Shown here: piece after piece, positions 33,541 to 45,600 of the stretch | How positions within the stretch are numbered: the stretch's first letter is position 1 | How the letters are laid out: each line of letters opens with the position of its first letter | Position numbers and translations under genes: made by a program | Notes under the pieces: generated by a model | The model's input: only the letters and a program-made list of their open reading frames with translations | Told to the model about the DNA's origin: nothing | The model's database searches: none | NCBI GenBank assembly: GCA_964017195.1 | Contig: OZ024894.1 | Span: 310,001 to 374,000, forward strand | Reading direction: 5' to 3' | DNA length: 64,000 bases | From: Siderastrea radians | Taxonomy: Eukaryota; Cnidaria; Anthozoa; Scleractinia; Rhizangiidae

Positions 33541-36129
33541 ACAAAGCCGTTTCAAAAACCTTGCAAAGTACAGTCAAAAGTATCCATATCAAGCACAGAT
33601 ACAATCTTTTCAACCAACATTTTGCTCAAAGATACATAACCAAAACAGCTGTTTCATAACACAAATCATAAAAGAACAAATTAAATTAGTTTCTCGTCAA
33701 CAAGTCTATTTTTGGAACGAGGTTAATTGTTTTTGTCACGTACTCACATTCCACCGTTGGCCACGACAAAATTCAATTTTACCTACCCTTACAATAGCTT
33801 TAGGAAATGACCATCAATTCCACCACACCAATATTCGAGAGGAAAAAGTAGAAAAGCAGATTTGTGCTGATCCTTTCCGTCCCCATACGTACATTCAACA
33901 TGGCCGGTAAGCTTAACCTTGTCTGACCTTCACCTTCAGTAAGCGGATTCTAACCAGCTCTTTCATTGGTAGAAATGTACTCTTAGTTTTAGTAGGCTCA
34001 ATCTGATTGGTGCCACATAGTGCCACATAAATTCCCCGGGGATGCACTCCCATGCGAAAGGGGCATGGATGCTCGTCGTCTCGCGTCCTCCGTCTGTTTT
34101 AGAATGGCAACTTTTACAGGTCAAATGAAGAACATCCCCGCTCAGTCTCACATGGGACTCCCTCCCGGACCAGAAACACATACATACATACAAACATACA
34201 AACAAACATACAAACATAGAAAGCAAAAAACTTCACGCTGGCTAAGACCCTATGTTTTCAACATAGGTCAAAAACTAATTTGGTTTTTATAGTTGACCTT
34301 ATTCCGAGCTTGAGCACACTATACAAGCATACTATACAAGTTTGATAATCGTACACCCGTGGGGGGGAGGGGTGTCCCTTAAATGGCCTATACGGGGACG
34401 TGCCACTGGACTGGGTATGGGTTTTGGCCTCTCTGTACAGGGTATATAATTTTTATGCGACTTGGTCCTAAGCCAGGAATAATGCACAATTGTCGTCATT
34501 AAATATGGCTAATCCAGTATTTACCAATCCCAGATCGGAAACGTTTTCTGGTCTTTAAAATAATTTAAAATTGTGTAAAACAAGAGAGTGTATTTTGTCA
34601 TTTGCCCTAAACAGGGACCTAAAATGGAGGGTGTTGTCCTACACAGGGTTGGTATTTTATGGCTTTGTTTACCTAAACAGGGTCAGGTTTTCAGACCGTC
34701 AGCGGCACCCCTACACCCAAACATGACCCAAATGCCCCCCTTCCCCCCCATCCCTCCCGCCCGGACGCGTAGGTAGCTGACCCGATAGTCACGCCACCAC
34801 CATGTACTAACATGTCACGGATACTGTGAGGTTATTAGCCCCGCCGAGAAATATGCCACAAAACCGCGATAGCTCCGAGTCACTTGCTACCTCAGTACAA
34901 AGATAGGATGCTTTTAATATTAGTGTGTTAAAATCGTGTGTTAATTCTCCTAAACCAGCGTACTAGGCATTAAGTTTTATTTTAGGAACCGTGTCTACAA
35001 TAGGGCTAACAGACTGGTCAGCTATCGATCAATTAAGCTAGTGATTGTATTCTCAAGCTCGGAATATTCGTCAACTACTACAAAACCAAATTGGTGTTTT
35101 GAATTGCTTGGTAATCCCAAACAAAACTCGAATACTCCTGATGGGTTTGAATCGTTTCGTTTCACACCCTTCATCGCATAGCCGATAGCTAAGCGAAACT
35201 TGGAACATCAAAGCGAGCAACTAGTAAGACCTCGAGGGATGTAAACAACCGTGCCACGTAAATACATACATTTAAATGTGTCTCGTTGCTTTTTTGTGCA
35301 ATCTCGTTTTTCGATTTCAGTTTCTTAGCTGTCTGCTAGAGTGGATTTCAATTGAGTGTCGTAAAACCAAAAGCGAAGCAGTTGCTTTGACCAATCACAA
35401 CAGATACAAACAACACAATGAACCAATCAGAAGCTCAAAAGAAGAACACATGTCACTGGCGTCAAGCGCTGGAGTAAAGCACGTGACACTGTTCATGATT
35501 GGTTTTGGCTTTTTCTTCTACTTGGTTGAGAGAATGGCGCTTTTTTTAACGAATCACAGAGCGAAGCAAAGCCAACTAAAACAAACGCGAACGACTGTCC
35601 ACACACAATTTTGAACCGCCTTATGAGCGATAGTGAATTTGGCTTCGCCTTGATTAATATTTCCTCAAAGAAACCCTATCCAATGTTAAAATAAACTAAG
35701 CCTCTGTAAGTACGTAATCTGTTGTGGGCTGCAAATGCTATGATTTTTCAGGGTGATTTAGGGTGATAGACAACTTCTGACCCATTCATGAAACATACCC
35801 TTCTCTAATGGTTAAATTCCTTCAACCTTGCGCTACCTTTTTAGGGGTAAAAATGCAGCCTTGGCATAACTGTGGGTATTATCGGTTTCCACACTAGTTG
35901 TCCACAGTCATAACTATCTGAGGAACTTTAAAGATAAACATTATTTAGAAGGGCTACCCTAGGCATATGCAATATTTCCTTCCTTTTACTTTTAAGAACA
36001 ATTTCGACTCGTTAACCTTTCCATCAATCCAAAAATGCAGCAATTTGTTTGCAATTTGCTGTTATGTAAAGAAGATTATGACATTTTTTACACCTTACTT
36101 TAAAACGTTCAACGGGGTAAAGACAAACA

Positions 36130-37530
36130 TTACTAACAAAACATCCCCTACAGGTAAGCCCCTTCTGAGGTTAATATGGGTTCAGATTCAATTTGTGCCC
36201 AGAGGCTTTCAGGGATCGTAAATAGTAATAACGATAAAATGAAGCTGTTTAAATATAAGATAACTGCAATGAAAGAAAAATCTCAATTCATATATTCCAT
36301 CGTTCAATTTGACATTTCAATTTCGTAAAGAGCATTTGTAAGGCAAACTCTATCTCAGGAGGGCCAGACTTTTATATAAACAGTAGTTCAGATTACCAAA
36401 CAACTATCGTATTCTTTATAGCTTACATATAAAAGTCGTCCGAACATTTGTGTAGCTGCTAAGGGATGTCGATCACCTTTCATAAATGTAAATTGGTTGG
36501 ATCAAGAGCACGTACACCCCAAACGTTTCGGGGATATACCAGCTTTCAAATTAGACACGATTTGTTTCTTTTCTTATCTGTATGTTTTTGGCGATAAAGA
36601 AATTTAAAAATTTTTTAGAGTTGAACGTTTTTGAACGTGTTCCATGTTTTACATGATGTCAACAAGCTTCAGCGAAGAAGTTCTAATTTAATAACATAAT
36701 ATCACTATTTACATAGACTGATTCAAGTAAACATGCATTCTAACGAAAGATAATAAAGGAAGTATGTGTGATGGGGGAGTTTGTGGTTTCTGGAGGAGGG
36801 GAGGGGGTGAGAGTAGGGAAGCGGGCGAATGGTGAATGGGAACCAACGTTTCAAAAAACTCTGACTTGTTTCAGAAGGCCAGAAAGGCGTTAGTTAAGTT
36901 AGTTTGTCAGACGTCAATTCAAGAGAAGCTTAATCGTTGCCTTCATACCGCGATTGAGAAAAGCAAATTATTCTCACAGTCACGTTTTCACGACCATTTA
37001 CTATTAGGGCAACCTGATTCTAGAGGGAACCTATAATTGACTGGCATCCCGTTTCTATACTTACTGAAAGCGTATAAATTGGCAAATGGAAAGAGAAATA
37101 AGAAATTGTAACAGCTTTCATATTGATACTCAAGGCACATTAAGATGCATGACAGGTAGATCAAGGTTTGACTTTCCTTCCAGAAAGAGTTCAAATCACA
37201 ATGTCGTGGCGTAAAACTCTCTCTCTTCCTTTCTTTACTGTGGCGTTAACTGCGTCTTTGAGTTAGTGATTTTTTTTAATCGCTTTTGATTTTCGACCTC
37301 AAAATTATGTTTTGGCTAAATGTTAAACTAAATGTTATGATTTCACTCCATTTCTTACTTACACACAAGTCTACTGATACAAAATTCCATTTACTTCCCT
37401 ATCCAATCTAGCCTAGCCCAACCTCCCCCCTCCCCCTCCCCTCCCCCTCCCTACACGCACGCAATAAGATCACTGTGCCTTCACAAAATGCAGATAGATA
37501 AGTGTAGTGTTTGTCGATTTTTAGCTACAC
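36130..37530. other. Upstream flank of gene D, homologous to the other gene flanks
   Basis: Matches in order the regions at 9630-11050, 23220-24660 and 51690-53200: AGGTTAATATG, ATTCATATATTCCATCGTT, TTTCGTAAAG, the GTCTTT-ATATAAACAG tract, AGCTGC-AAGG-GATGTCGA and GAATTGACT/TTGACTGGC. It is part of the duplicated transcription unit, so shared distal regulation is possible. No coding sequence. Confidence 0.6.
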
Positions 37531-37725
37531 AGATGTTTAAAACCACTTTCACGGCACTTTGTCATGTTAATTCAATTTATTTAACGCCTAAACAACAATA
37601 TAACATCTCAAACAAAAAAGCTCCTGCAACTGTACAGGTGAACCAACGTTATGCTCCATAAATTCTCAGCGATTTTAGTAAATGTATCACACTTTGCTTC
37701 GAATCGTGAAGAAGCATTGAGCACC
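37530..37725 (+). promoter_or_regulatory. Promoter block of gene D
   Basis: AATTCAATTTATTTAACGC, CTCAAACAAAAAAGCTC, CTGTACAGGTGAACC (CAGGTG 37635-37640) and CATAAATT (37657-37664) precede ATG at 37726, in the same order as at the other four loci. CAGGTG is an E-box sequence, but CAG|GTGAA also resembles a splice donor, so an untranslated exon ending there cannot be excluded. Confidence 0.55.
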
Positions 37726-37786
37726 ATGAAGTGGCTATACCTTTTTGCACTGTGTGTGGCGCTTGTTGCGTCCGAAAATCCTGACG
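37726..37786 (+). CDS. Gene D exon 1: signal peptide
   Basis: ATG at 37726, 61 nt, phase 1 at GTAAGT. It encodes [16 protein letters not shown] and E-N-P-D. Start chosen because it opens the hydrophobic signal and is conserved in genes A, B and E. Confidence 0.85.
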
Positions 37787-40700
37787 GTAAGTTTTATCTT
37801 CTTGAAGCATTTATAATTTGGCATAAGGCTGTTGATAAAAAAAGAGCTTCAATGATGTATAAAATAATACTTTGAGATGCTGAAAGTTAGCACTCCTCTG
37901 CAAGTGAATATGAGCTTAACTATAGCGTTGTCACGGCCATGGCAATGTTCAGCTATTCGTTGAAAAATTATGTGTTCTATGATAATATTCGCTTGTGAAT
38001 AAAAAACACTATTAACAAGGCAAAAAAACGTTGATAAAAAGGGAAAAACCAAACGTTTTCGACTAATTAAGTCACCTTCAGGGTGAAAAGAACGTTCGCT
38101 TTGTACATATTTTTATATGTTTTAAGTGATTACCGATGGGAACAGTTTAGCAACGTAAGAATGAACTTGTTTGTTCAAACTGGGGCACCACTATTGGATC
38201 ATTAGGCGTTCAATAATTCTGTGCTTGTGAAGAGAATGGGCTGTACAAAGTATTCGCCAACTAAAAGAATGAGACGGATTCCCGCGTAGGTGACGGGCAG
38301 GTTCAGAGTCATTACAAGGATTTGAGTGTTTATCAATTCGCACTTCCACATTCCTCATGGTCTCACCGATCTAATTGTTACCACAAGAACAGTCCCCTTT
38401 GTAGACAACATGAGATCTGTGAATGTTTTTGTCTTTGAGATTGAAAAGACTTTTAATTTTTCTTGTTTGCCAAAGGACGATGAAAATGTATTTGAAACCC
38501 GTGAACTTGTTCAGCTTGGAGATAAATGTTCTGCTAAGTCTTATATTTCTGTTACAGTAAGGGAACTTGATGAATATCTTCTTGCGGTCTTCAAAAAGGA
38601 AACTCGAAATTAAGTTGTCATCTTCAGATAAATCTTCCAGAAAACTTTTCAGTGTGTGAGAATTGAAATAAGACGTTTGGGGTATCCCGCATTTAGAAAG
38701 GTTGTTTCCAGGGTTTTTTTTAACTCGGTGTCAAAATTGGAAGAGATGCGCCTAGCTCAATGAAGAGCACCAGTAATACAATTTCTTTTCCATTTGTTGG
38801 GTATTTCTGATTTCCAATGCGTTGGAAGTTTTCCTGGTTTCTTGTAGACTCTTGCAGTTGAACTTGTTATCATAAGTAAATGCAGTGTCGAGGAAATGGT
38901 CGGGGTTTTCTTCGACAGTGAAAACAATATTAGGATGGTAACTATTTAGACGCTCAAGAAAGTCATCAGGCTCTCCTTTTTTTCTTCTTGGAGAAACAAT
39001 CAACGTACTGATCGTAAAAAAGTGGGTAAAAGGGTTGGACAACGTCGGACCCTTACTAGTTTAGCCATGAAGATATTTGCGAGGACTGGAGATAAAGGGT
39101 TTCCCATACCACATCTGTCAATTTGTTTGTAGAGGTGGCCATTGAAGCTGAAGACTGTGTTCTTAGTGACATTACAGAGAAGATGCTTGTAGAGAAGTTT
39201 AGAGCTGAGTTTAGATAGTTTGCTGTGCGTGTAAATTTATTCGAGGATGTAGTCAATGGTGTCATCAAGAGGTACTTCAGTGGAAAATAAGGAAACATCG
39301 TATGAGACAAGGACTTCGTCATCACTGAGGGTTCTGTTGTTAAGACGGTTGGGAAAGTCTGTGGTGGTTTTAGTGCTGTATTCGTTCTCAGTAAGGGGGA
39401 GTAAGTAGGAGGCCAAATACTTGGCAGTTTCATCATAAAAGGTGCCGCAAGTGCTGACTATCGGACGGAGTTTGAGATTTCCTTTTGTGATTTCACCAGG
39501 ATTGTTAAATTTACGGGGTTTTGGCAGTCCCATACAGGAAAGCGGGTTGGTTAGAAGTCGGTTTGTGTGTTGATTTGAAGTTTCGAGTCAGGAAGTTTTG
39601 GAAAGTTCTAAGGTCTTTTAAGGTGTTGTTTTCAGTTTCGATGTACTTGCCATCGGCCATACCCTCTTGGATCATAGCTTTAAGTTTACTGTCATAGTCG
39701 ACAAGCTGCATGATGACAACAGATGAGTCTTTGTCACCAGAGAGAACCACTATGTTTGGATCAGACGCTAATTTGTTTAGGACCTCGTAGGTGTAATTTG
39801 AGTGCTGAAAATGTTTTGATGGAAACGTTTTGAATGGACGCGAAGGAAGTGTTTTAAGTCCTCGTGTTGGTTGATAGGAACGCTGGAGCTTACTTGGGTC
39901 AGAAGAAATTCAAACTCTGATAACAAATTAAGTTTGACGTGTAGCTTCTTGTCGATGAAACTGTGGTTGAGCCCATAACGTAGGTAATGTAAAACGCTGT
40001 CTGCGACAACTTGGTCTGAGAGGTTGATGATGGGAGCAGAGATGTGTTTTTCATGGTGTTTAGTTTCCAAAAGTTCAGACAAACTTTTCCATCAAAACAT
40101 TTTCAGCACTCAAGATTACACCTACAAGGTAAGCTGGTAAGCCACGTTGGATCTGTTCAGGGGCTTGTGATGTCCGCAGTGCTGGTAAAGAAAGAGTCTG
40201 GTGGTTTTCGGTGTTAGTTGAAAAGTCAATGTTATTGGTGCTGGTGCATCTACCAAGCTAAGAAAAAGTACTTTCTGCAACCGATTGCCTATTTTAGTAT
40301 GTAAGGCAGGTTTATCTAAATGTTGGACTTTCTGGGTGTTTTCGTGGATGTTAGGTCGATCTCGTTTCTGTTTGTAACTGGAGTGAAAAAATAACGGAAA
40401 TCCCATGGGAAAAATAATTGACGTTTTTAAGTGCACGTATGGCAGTTAGGAATTTTCGATTCTATCGTTAAAGAAGTAACGATTTCACTGCTCTCCTGTT
40501 TCTTTCAAGATTTGCTTGACGTAGCGTTTTCCATCCATCCATCCATAGTGGAGTTGTATTTCTAGATCTCAAGAAGGCCTTTGATACGGTAGATCATAGC
40601 CTTCTTTTGACAAAATTGGAGCATGTTGGAGTGCGTGGACATTTGTTAGACTGGTTCAATTCATATCTAACAAATAGATATCAGTTCTTATACATCAACG

Positions 40701-42651
40701 GGATTCTCTCTGAACAAGACATGATCAAATGTGGAGTCCCACAGGGGTCCATACTTGGACCACTTCTATTTTTGATATACATTAATGATTTCAGCAGCAT
40801 AACCGATTTTGCTACTACAAGAATGTACGCAGATGACACTAACATGACTTTCACTGCTTGCAGTGTCGAAGGACTACGACATGAAATGAACGCAGACATC
40901 GAAAAACTCAAAAAGTGGCTTTGCACAAACAAACTCACTCTGAACATATTAAAAACTGAATACATGTTAATTGGTTCAAGGCAAACAATTGCGACAGTCA
41001 CTGAAAGTCTTCATCTCTCTATAAACGGCATGTCATTAAAAAAAGTTAATTGCAGTAAATGCCTAGGTGTAGAACTAGACGAATTTATTTCAAGGGTTCC
41101 CATATTACAAGTGTCTGTAAGAAGGTGTCATCGGGCATAGGTGTTATAAAAACGATCAAGCCTTTTATTCCATCGCGCAGTTTAATTAACATTTACCAGT
41201 CAATCGTTGAACCATATTTCGACTATTGTAGTATTGTTTGGAATGGCATTAGTGAGGGCCTGGCGGAAAAACTCCAAAAGTTACAAAATCGCGCAGCACG
41301 AATTATCACAGGCTCACATTATACATGTATGGCACCTACAAAAGACATGTTAGAAAAACTTGGATGGTCAAACCTTAAGGAGAGAAGAAATAAACAGAAA
41401 GCTCTGATGATGTTTAAAATTATAAACGGCGTGACACCAGTTTACTTAAAGGATATGTTCTCAAAGAACATTGGCACGCCATGTCATAACCTTCGAACAT
41501 CAAGTAAAGACATCGCTTTACCGAGAGCCAGAACCGACTATTAAAGAAACAGTTTCGCCTTCACTGGGGCGGAAATTTGGAATTCGCTTCCAAATGATCT
41601 GAAATGTGAACGGTCGCTCGAATCCTTTGAAAACAAACTCAAATCTCTCAACCTCTGTATCGATTTTTAAATGCATATATATTTCCTATTTTTTATAAAA
41701 TAGTAATACATGAAACTTCAGGTTAGTTAGTTTAGCATTTTAAAACACTATTTGTAAATATTGCACGGCTTTTGTGTAATCCAAAGATACTATTGTAATT
41801 TTGACAAAACCATCGTGGATAAATAAAGTTTTCTATTCTATTCTTTTCTATCTATCCATCCATCCATCCATCCATCCATCCATCCATCCATCCATCCATC
41901 CATCCATCCATCCATCCATCTATCCATCCATCCATCAGTCCATCCATCCATCCAAAAATAAGCTAAGGAACAGTTCATTTTAAGGGCTAAGGACTATTCC
42001 AAAAATATCATCCGCTTTAACTCCAGATAATAGACTTACTGTTTACAGATCAATCATTGAACCTTATTTTAATTGTTGTTCTCTTGTATGGGATAGCATT
42101 GGCGACACTCTCTCCGAAAAACTTCAGACCTTACAAAATCGAGCTGCCCGCATTATTACAGGATTATCGCACTCAGTGCGATTAGCTCGAATTCTTGAAT
42201 TATTGGGTTGGTCGTCGCTGGCTGAAATGCGTATGCAACATAAGGCTATTATGATGTACAAGTTCGTTCATGGTCTTGCCCCACCGTATATGACAGTCAT
42301 GTTTAGAGAGCAGTTGGGTCCAAAAGTCTATGACCTCCGAAACTCTAAATTAAAACAGCTTTGCATTTACTGGGGCCTCAATTTGGAATGCACTACCAGA
42401 TGACTTAAAACAATTACCATCTGTTAGTGCTTTCAAAAAGAAAATTAAGACTTATAGTTTTGCATCGACAACAACAATTATGTAATCTACATATTAAACA
42501 ACTCGCTTTTATTCTGTTAACGTATACACTTTTATAACGATTATGTGTATGCCTCACGGCTTTTAGGTAGAACAAATTTTCTACGTTTAATAATAACATA
42601 TGTAAATTTGATAAAATTACCGTGGTTAAATAAAGTTTTCTATTCTATTCT

Positions 42652-42683
<32 letters not shown>

Positions 42684-45600
42684 TATTACGATGATGTACA
42701 AAATTGTTCATGGTCTTGCCCAACCGTACATGACAGACATGTTTTAACAGAGCAGTTGGGTCCAAAAGTCTATGACCTCCAAAACTCTATTAAATTAAAT
42801 TTAGAAATCCTGGCTACTCGTACCTCTCTGTTTAACAACAGCTTCGCATTTACTGGGACCTCAATTTGGAATGCACTAACAGATGGTTTGAAGCAATTGC
42901 CATCGGTTAGTGTTTTCAAAAAGAGAATTGAGACCTGTAGTTTTGCATCGACAACAACAATTATGCAAACTATGTATACAGCTCGCTGTTATTCTGTTAA
43001 CGTGTCAGCACTGTTATAATGATTATTTGTACGCATCACGGCCTTAAGGTAGAACAGATTTTCCATGTTTGTAACATATGTAAATTTGATAAAGTTACAG
43101 TGGTTAAATAAAGTATTCTATTCTATTCCAATCTAGTCCATTCTATTCTATTCTATTCCATTCTATTCTATTCTATTCCATACTACTCATCCATCCATCC
43201 ATCCATCCATCCATCCATCCATCCATCCATTCGTCCGTCCGTCCGTCCGTCCGTCGCTCCGTCTATCCATCCGTCCACCATCAATACATCTCGATCACCC
43301 TTCCTTTCCCTTACTCATCAGTTGCTCCTTCTATTTGTTGTTTCACTTGTTTGTTGGTTTGCATTTCTTTCGTTCGTTCGTTTAAACCACAGCCAGCAAG
43401 TCAGAAATTCAGTCAATCAGTTAGCCAGTTTGAATAAGTAATACTTTTAGTTTCATTTGATTTCTAGAAAACGAGGGCTTGGATGATCCGGATTTGTATG
43501 AAGGAGACATGATGTTTACAGCTGATCAACGCATGGCGGCCGAGTTGGGACTGGATGTAGATGATCCACTTGGAAGAGGTGCAACCAAAGGCAGGCAGTG
43601 GCCTGGTGGTGTGATGACTTATGTCATTGACTCCAGTCTGTGTACGTTTAAACAATTCTTATATTTTTCCTAATGAAATCATTGTTTTAGCTATTTGGCC
43701 GGATTGTCTGCCTGAATGAAGACATAATGAAGGGAAAGAGGTATTTAAGATCACATTTTTAACCTAGTATCACTAGTCCACTTCAATAAAGGGCGGATAG
43801 CTTGACAGATCTTTTTACTATCTTAGCAGAACTTACCACATTGTCGCCAGAGCAGCAATGCTTTGTTAATAACCCTACTGACCCTCAGCTGCGCTGTTTT
43901 GTACTCCCTTAGCCTGGAGGGGAGGAGTATATAGTGCCCCCGTCCTTTACTTTCAGAGTGTTAAAGCTATGACAACCAATCTTCTATAGCGTGTGTAGTA
44001 TGACCAAAATGTTTCCTTTGAAGTCCGCCAAATGTGATTATGACATCACATGACGTGTGAACATCGAACTTCGCCACCTTGTGTTTCTTGATTTTCCCAA
44101 AACCTTCGAAAACCACCACAAGTGGCCCCAAAGTGATTAAAGGAAATAAGAAAAATTAAATGAGCTAAATATGAAAAGTTACAGTAACTTCAACAAGGTT
44201 GTATGTTTTCATTTAAAACAGGAAAATTCAAAAAGAAGAAAGTGTTTGACAAAAATGTTAATATACTTGCCATGCAACATCAAATTTTATGAACAATGAC
44301 ATGCCATAGTTGCAGTCTTAAAGAAATTTTAGGAAACGTTAACCCTATTTCACCTGGGCTTTTTTGGAGTTTCTGAGGCCGCCATCTTGGATTCCGATCC
44401 TGCAGTCATACAGTTGACAATGACGACATCGAAACATATATGAATTTGTTCTAGGAAACATATTTAATCAAAATGAGCACAAAAAAGCAAGGATTACCTT
44501 TTTCTTACAAACTAAGGGTAAAAAACTGAAAAAACGACTGAAAAACGACAGTAAATAGTCAAAATACACTCCTGAGAAGACGGTTGCTATGGAAACGTCA
44601 ATCATCATAGACACGTCATTGACACAGGAAAATATTCTCTGATAAATTTTAGGAAAAGTCAACAGATTTGGTGATTATTCGGCCAGCCGTTAAAAAGTTA
44701 TAGTTCGCTAAAGTAAGCGCGGGGACAATGTGCCCCCCCCCCCCCCTCCTCAGGCTAAATAGGGTTAAAATATTTGTGCCTCTTGAACGCATATCAAACA
44801 CGTTGTAAACCTTAAAGTAGCTTAAAGTCAACACAGGCACTTAATAAGTACTTTTTGTCTGTCCCCTCCCGCAGATTAAAAACAGGTTGTAATAGCCTTA
44901 TGGCTTGGTGCAGTGGTTACATTTCTATTGCGTATCATGGCGAACAAAAAATACTATTTTGGTCGATTTTTTTATCAGCTCGTGATTCAAAAGCTATGGC
45001 GTCCATTAGAGCAGGAATGGATGAATGGACGAGGAAAACTTGCATTCGCTTCAAGAAAAGAACAAACGAACGAGCTTACGCCAACTTTAAACTTGGCTCA
45101 GGGTAAGTAGAGCATCATAAAGTCGAAAAGGTGAAAAACTAAAAATTTATACCTATACAGATTCTTTTGCGATTATCCGCACTGATTTTTCATATATATG
45201 ACAAGGATGATCGAACTCGACTGATCATTCTAGACAGATGGCAAGAACGTAGAAAATTATGTGCTGGAGTATACTGCACTTATCGCAATTTACAGGCTCT
45301 TCACTTAGGTTACATACCGGCTTATACCGGCTTATACCGGCTTATGCCTGATTAAAGAAAGCTTTATTTGGCCCCGTAAGATTGGTTCGTCACCTTAAAA
45401 TATTTTTAACTGAAAAGCGATGCCGTAGTTTGTGTTTCAACCCGACCAGTTACAAAATTGGAACTATAGTAAAACTTGATAAATTTTTTCAAAACAGTTT
45501 GTGTTGCGTGTACGAAAAAGTTGATTCAAAAGTTAGTTTTGCCTTATTCTTTTGTCTTATTGCCTCGAAGGTGTTCATCATATGTTGGTAGAACTGGCAG

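Larger units (their letters stand above)
30400..36100. other. Intergenic region between C and D: repeats and fragments
   Basis: No host gene is recognised. It holds a Crypton/DUF3504-like fragment (31459-31870), a large palindrome (32246-32385), a GCAGACT minisatellite (32885-32942), a duplicated roughly 220-bp unit (33225-33540) and a CATACAAA-rich simple repeat (34170-34230). The phrase GACCTATGTTGAAA occurs near 31160 and again, inverted, near 34255 (TTTTCAACATAGGTC), suggesting a dispersed repeat with inverted ends. Confidence 0.5.

Noticed and set aside
33129..33910. Two similar frames that might be a small gene family
   Set aside because: Similarity comes from one imperfect direct repeat; no start context or domain supports a protein.
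41801..41983. Frame encoding repeated I-H-P-S
   Set aside because: Translation of the ATCC microsatellite.
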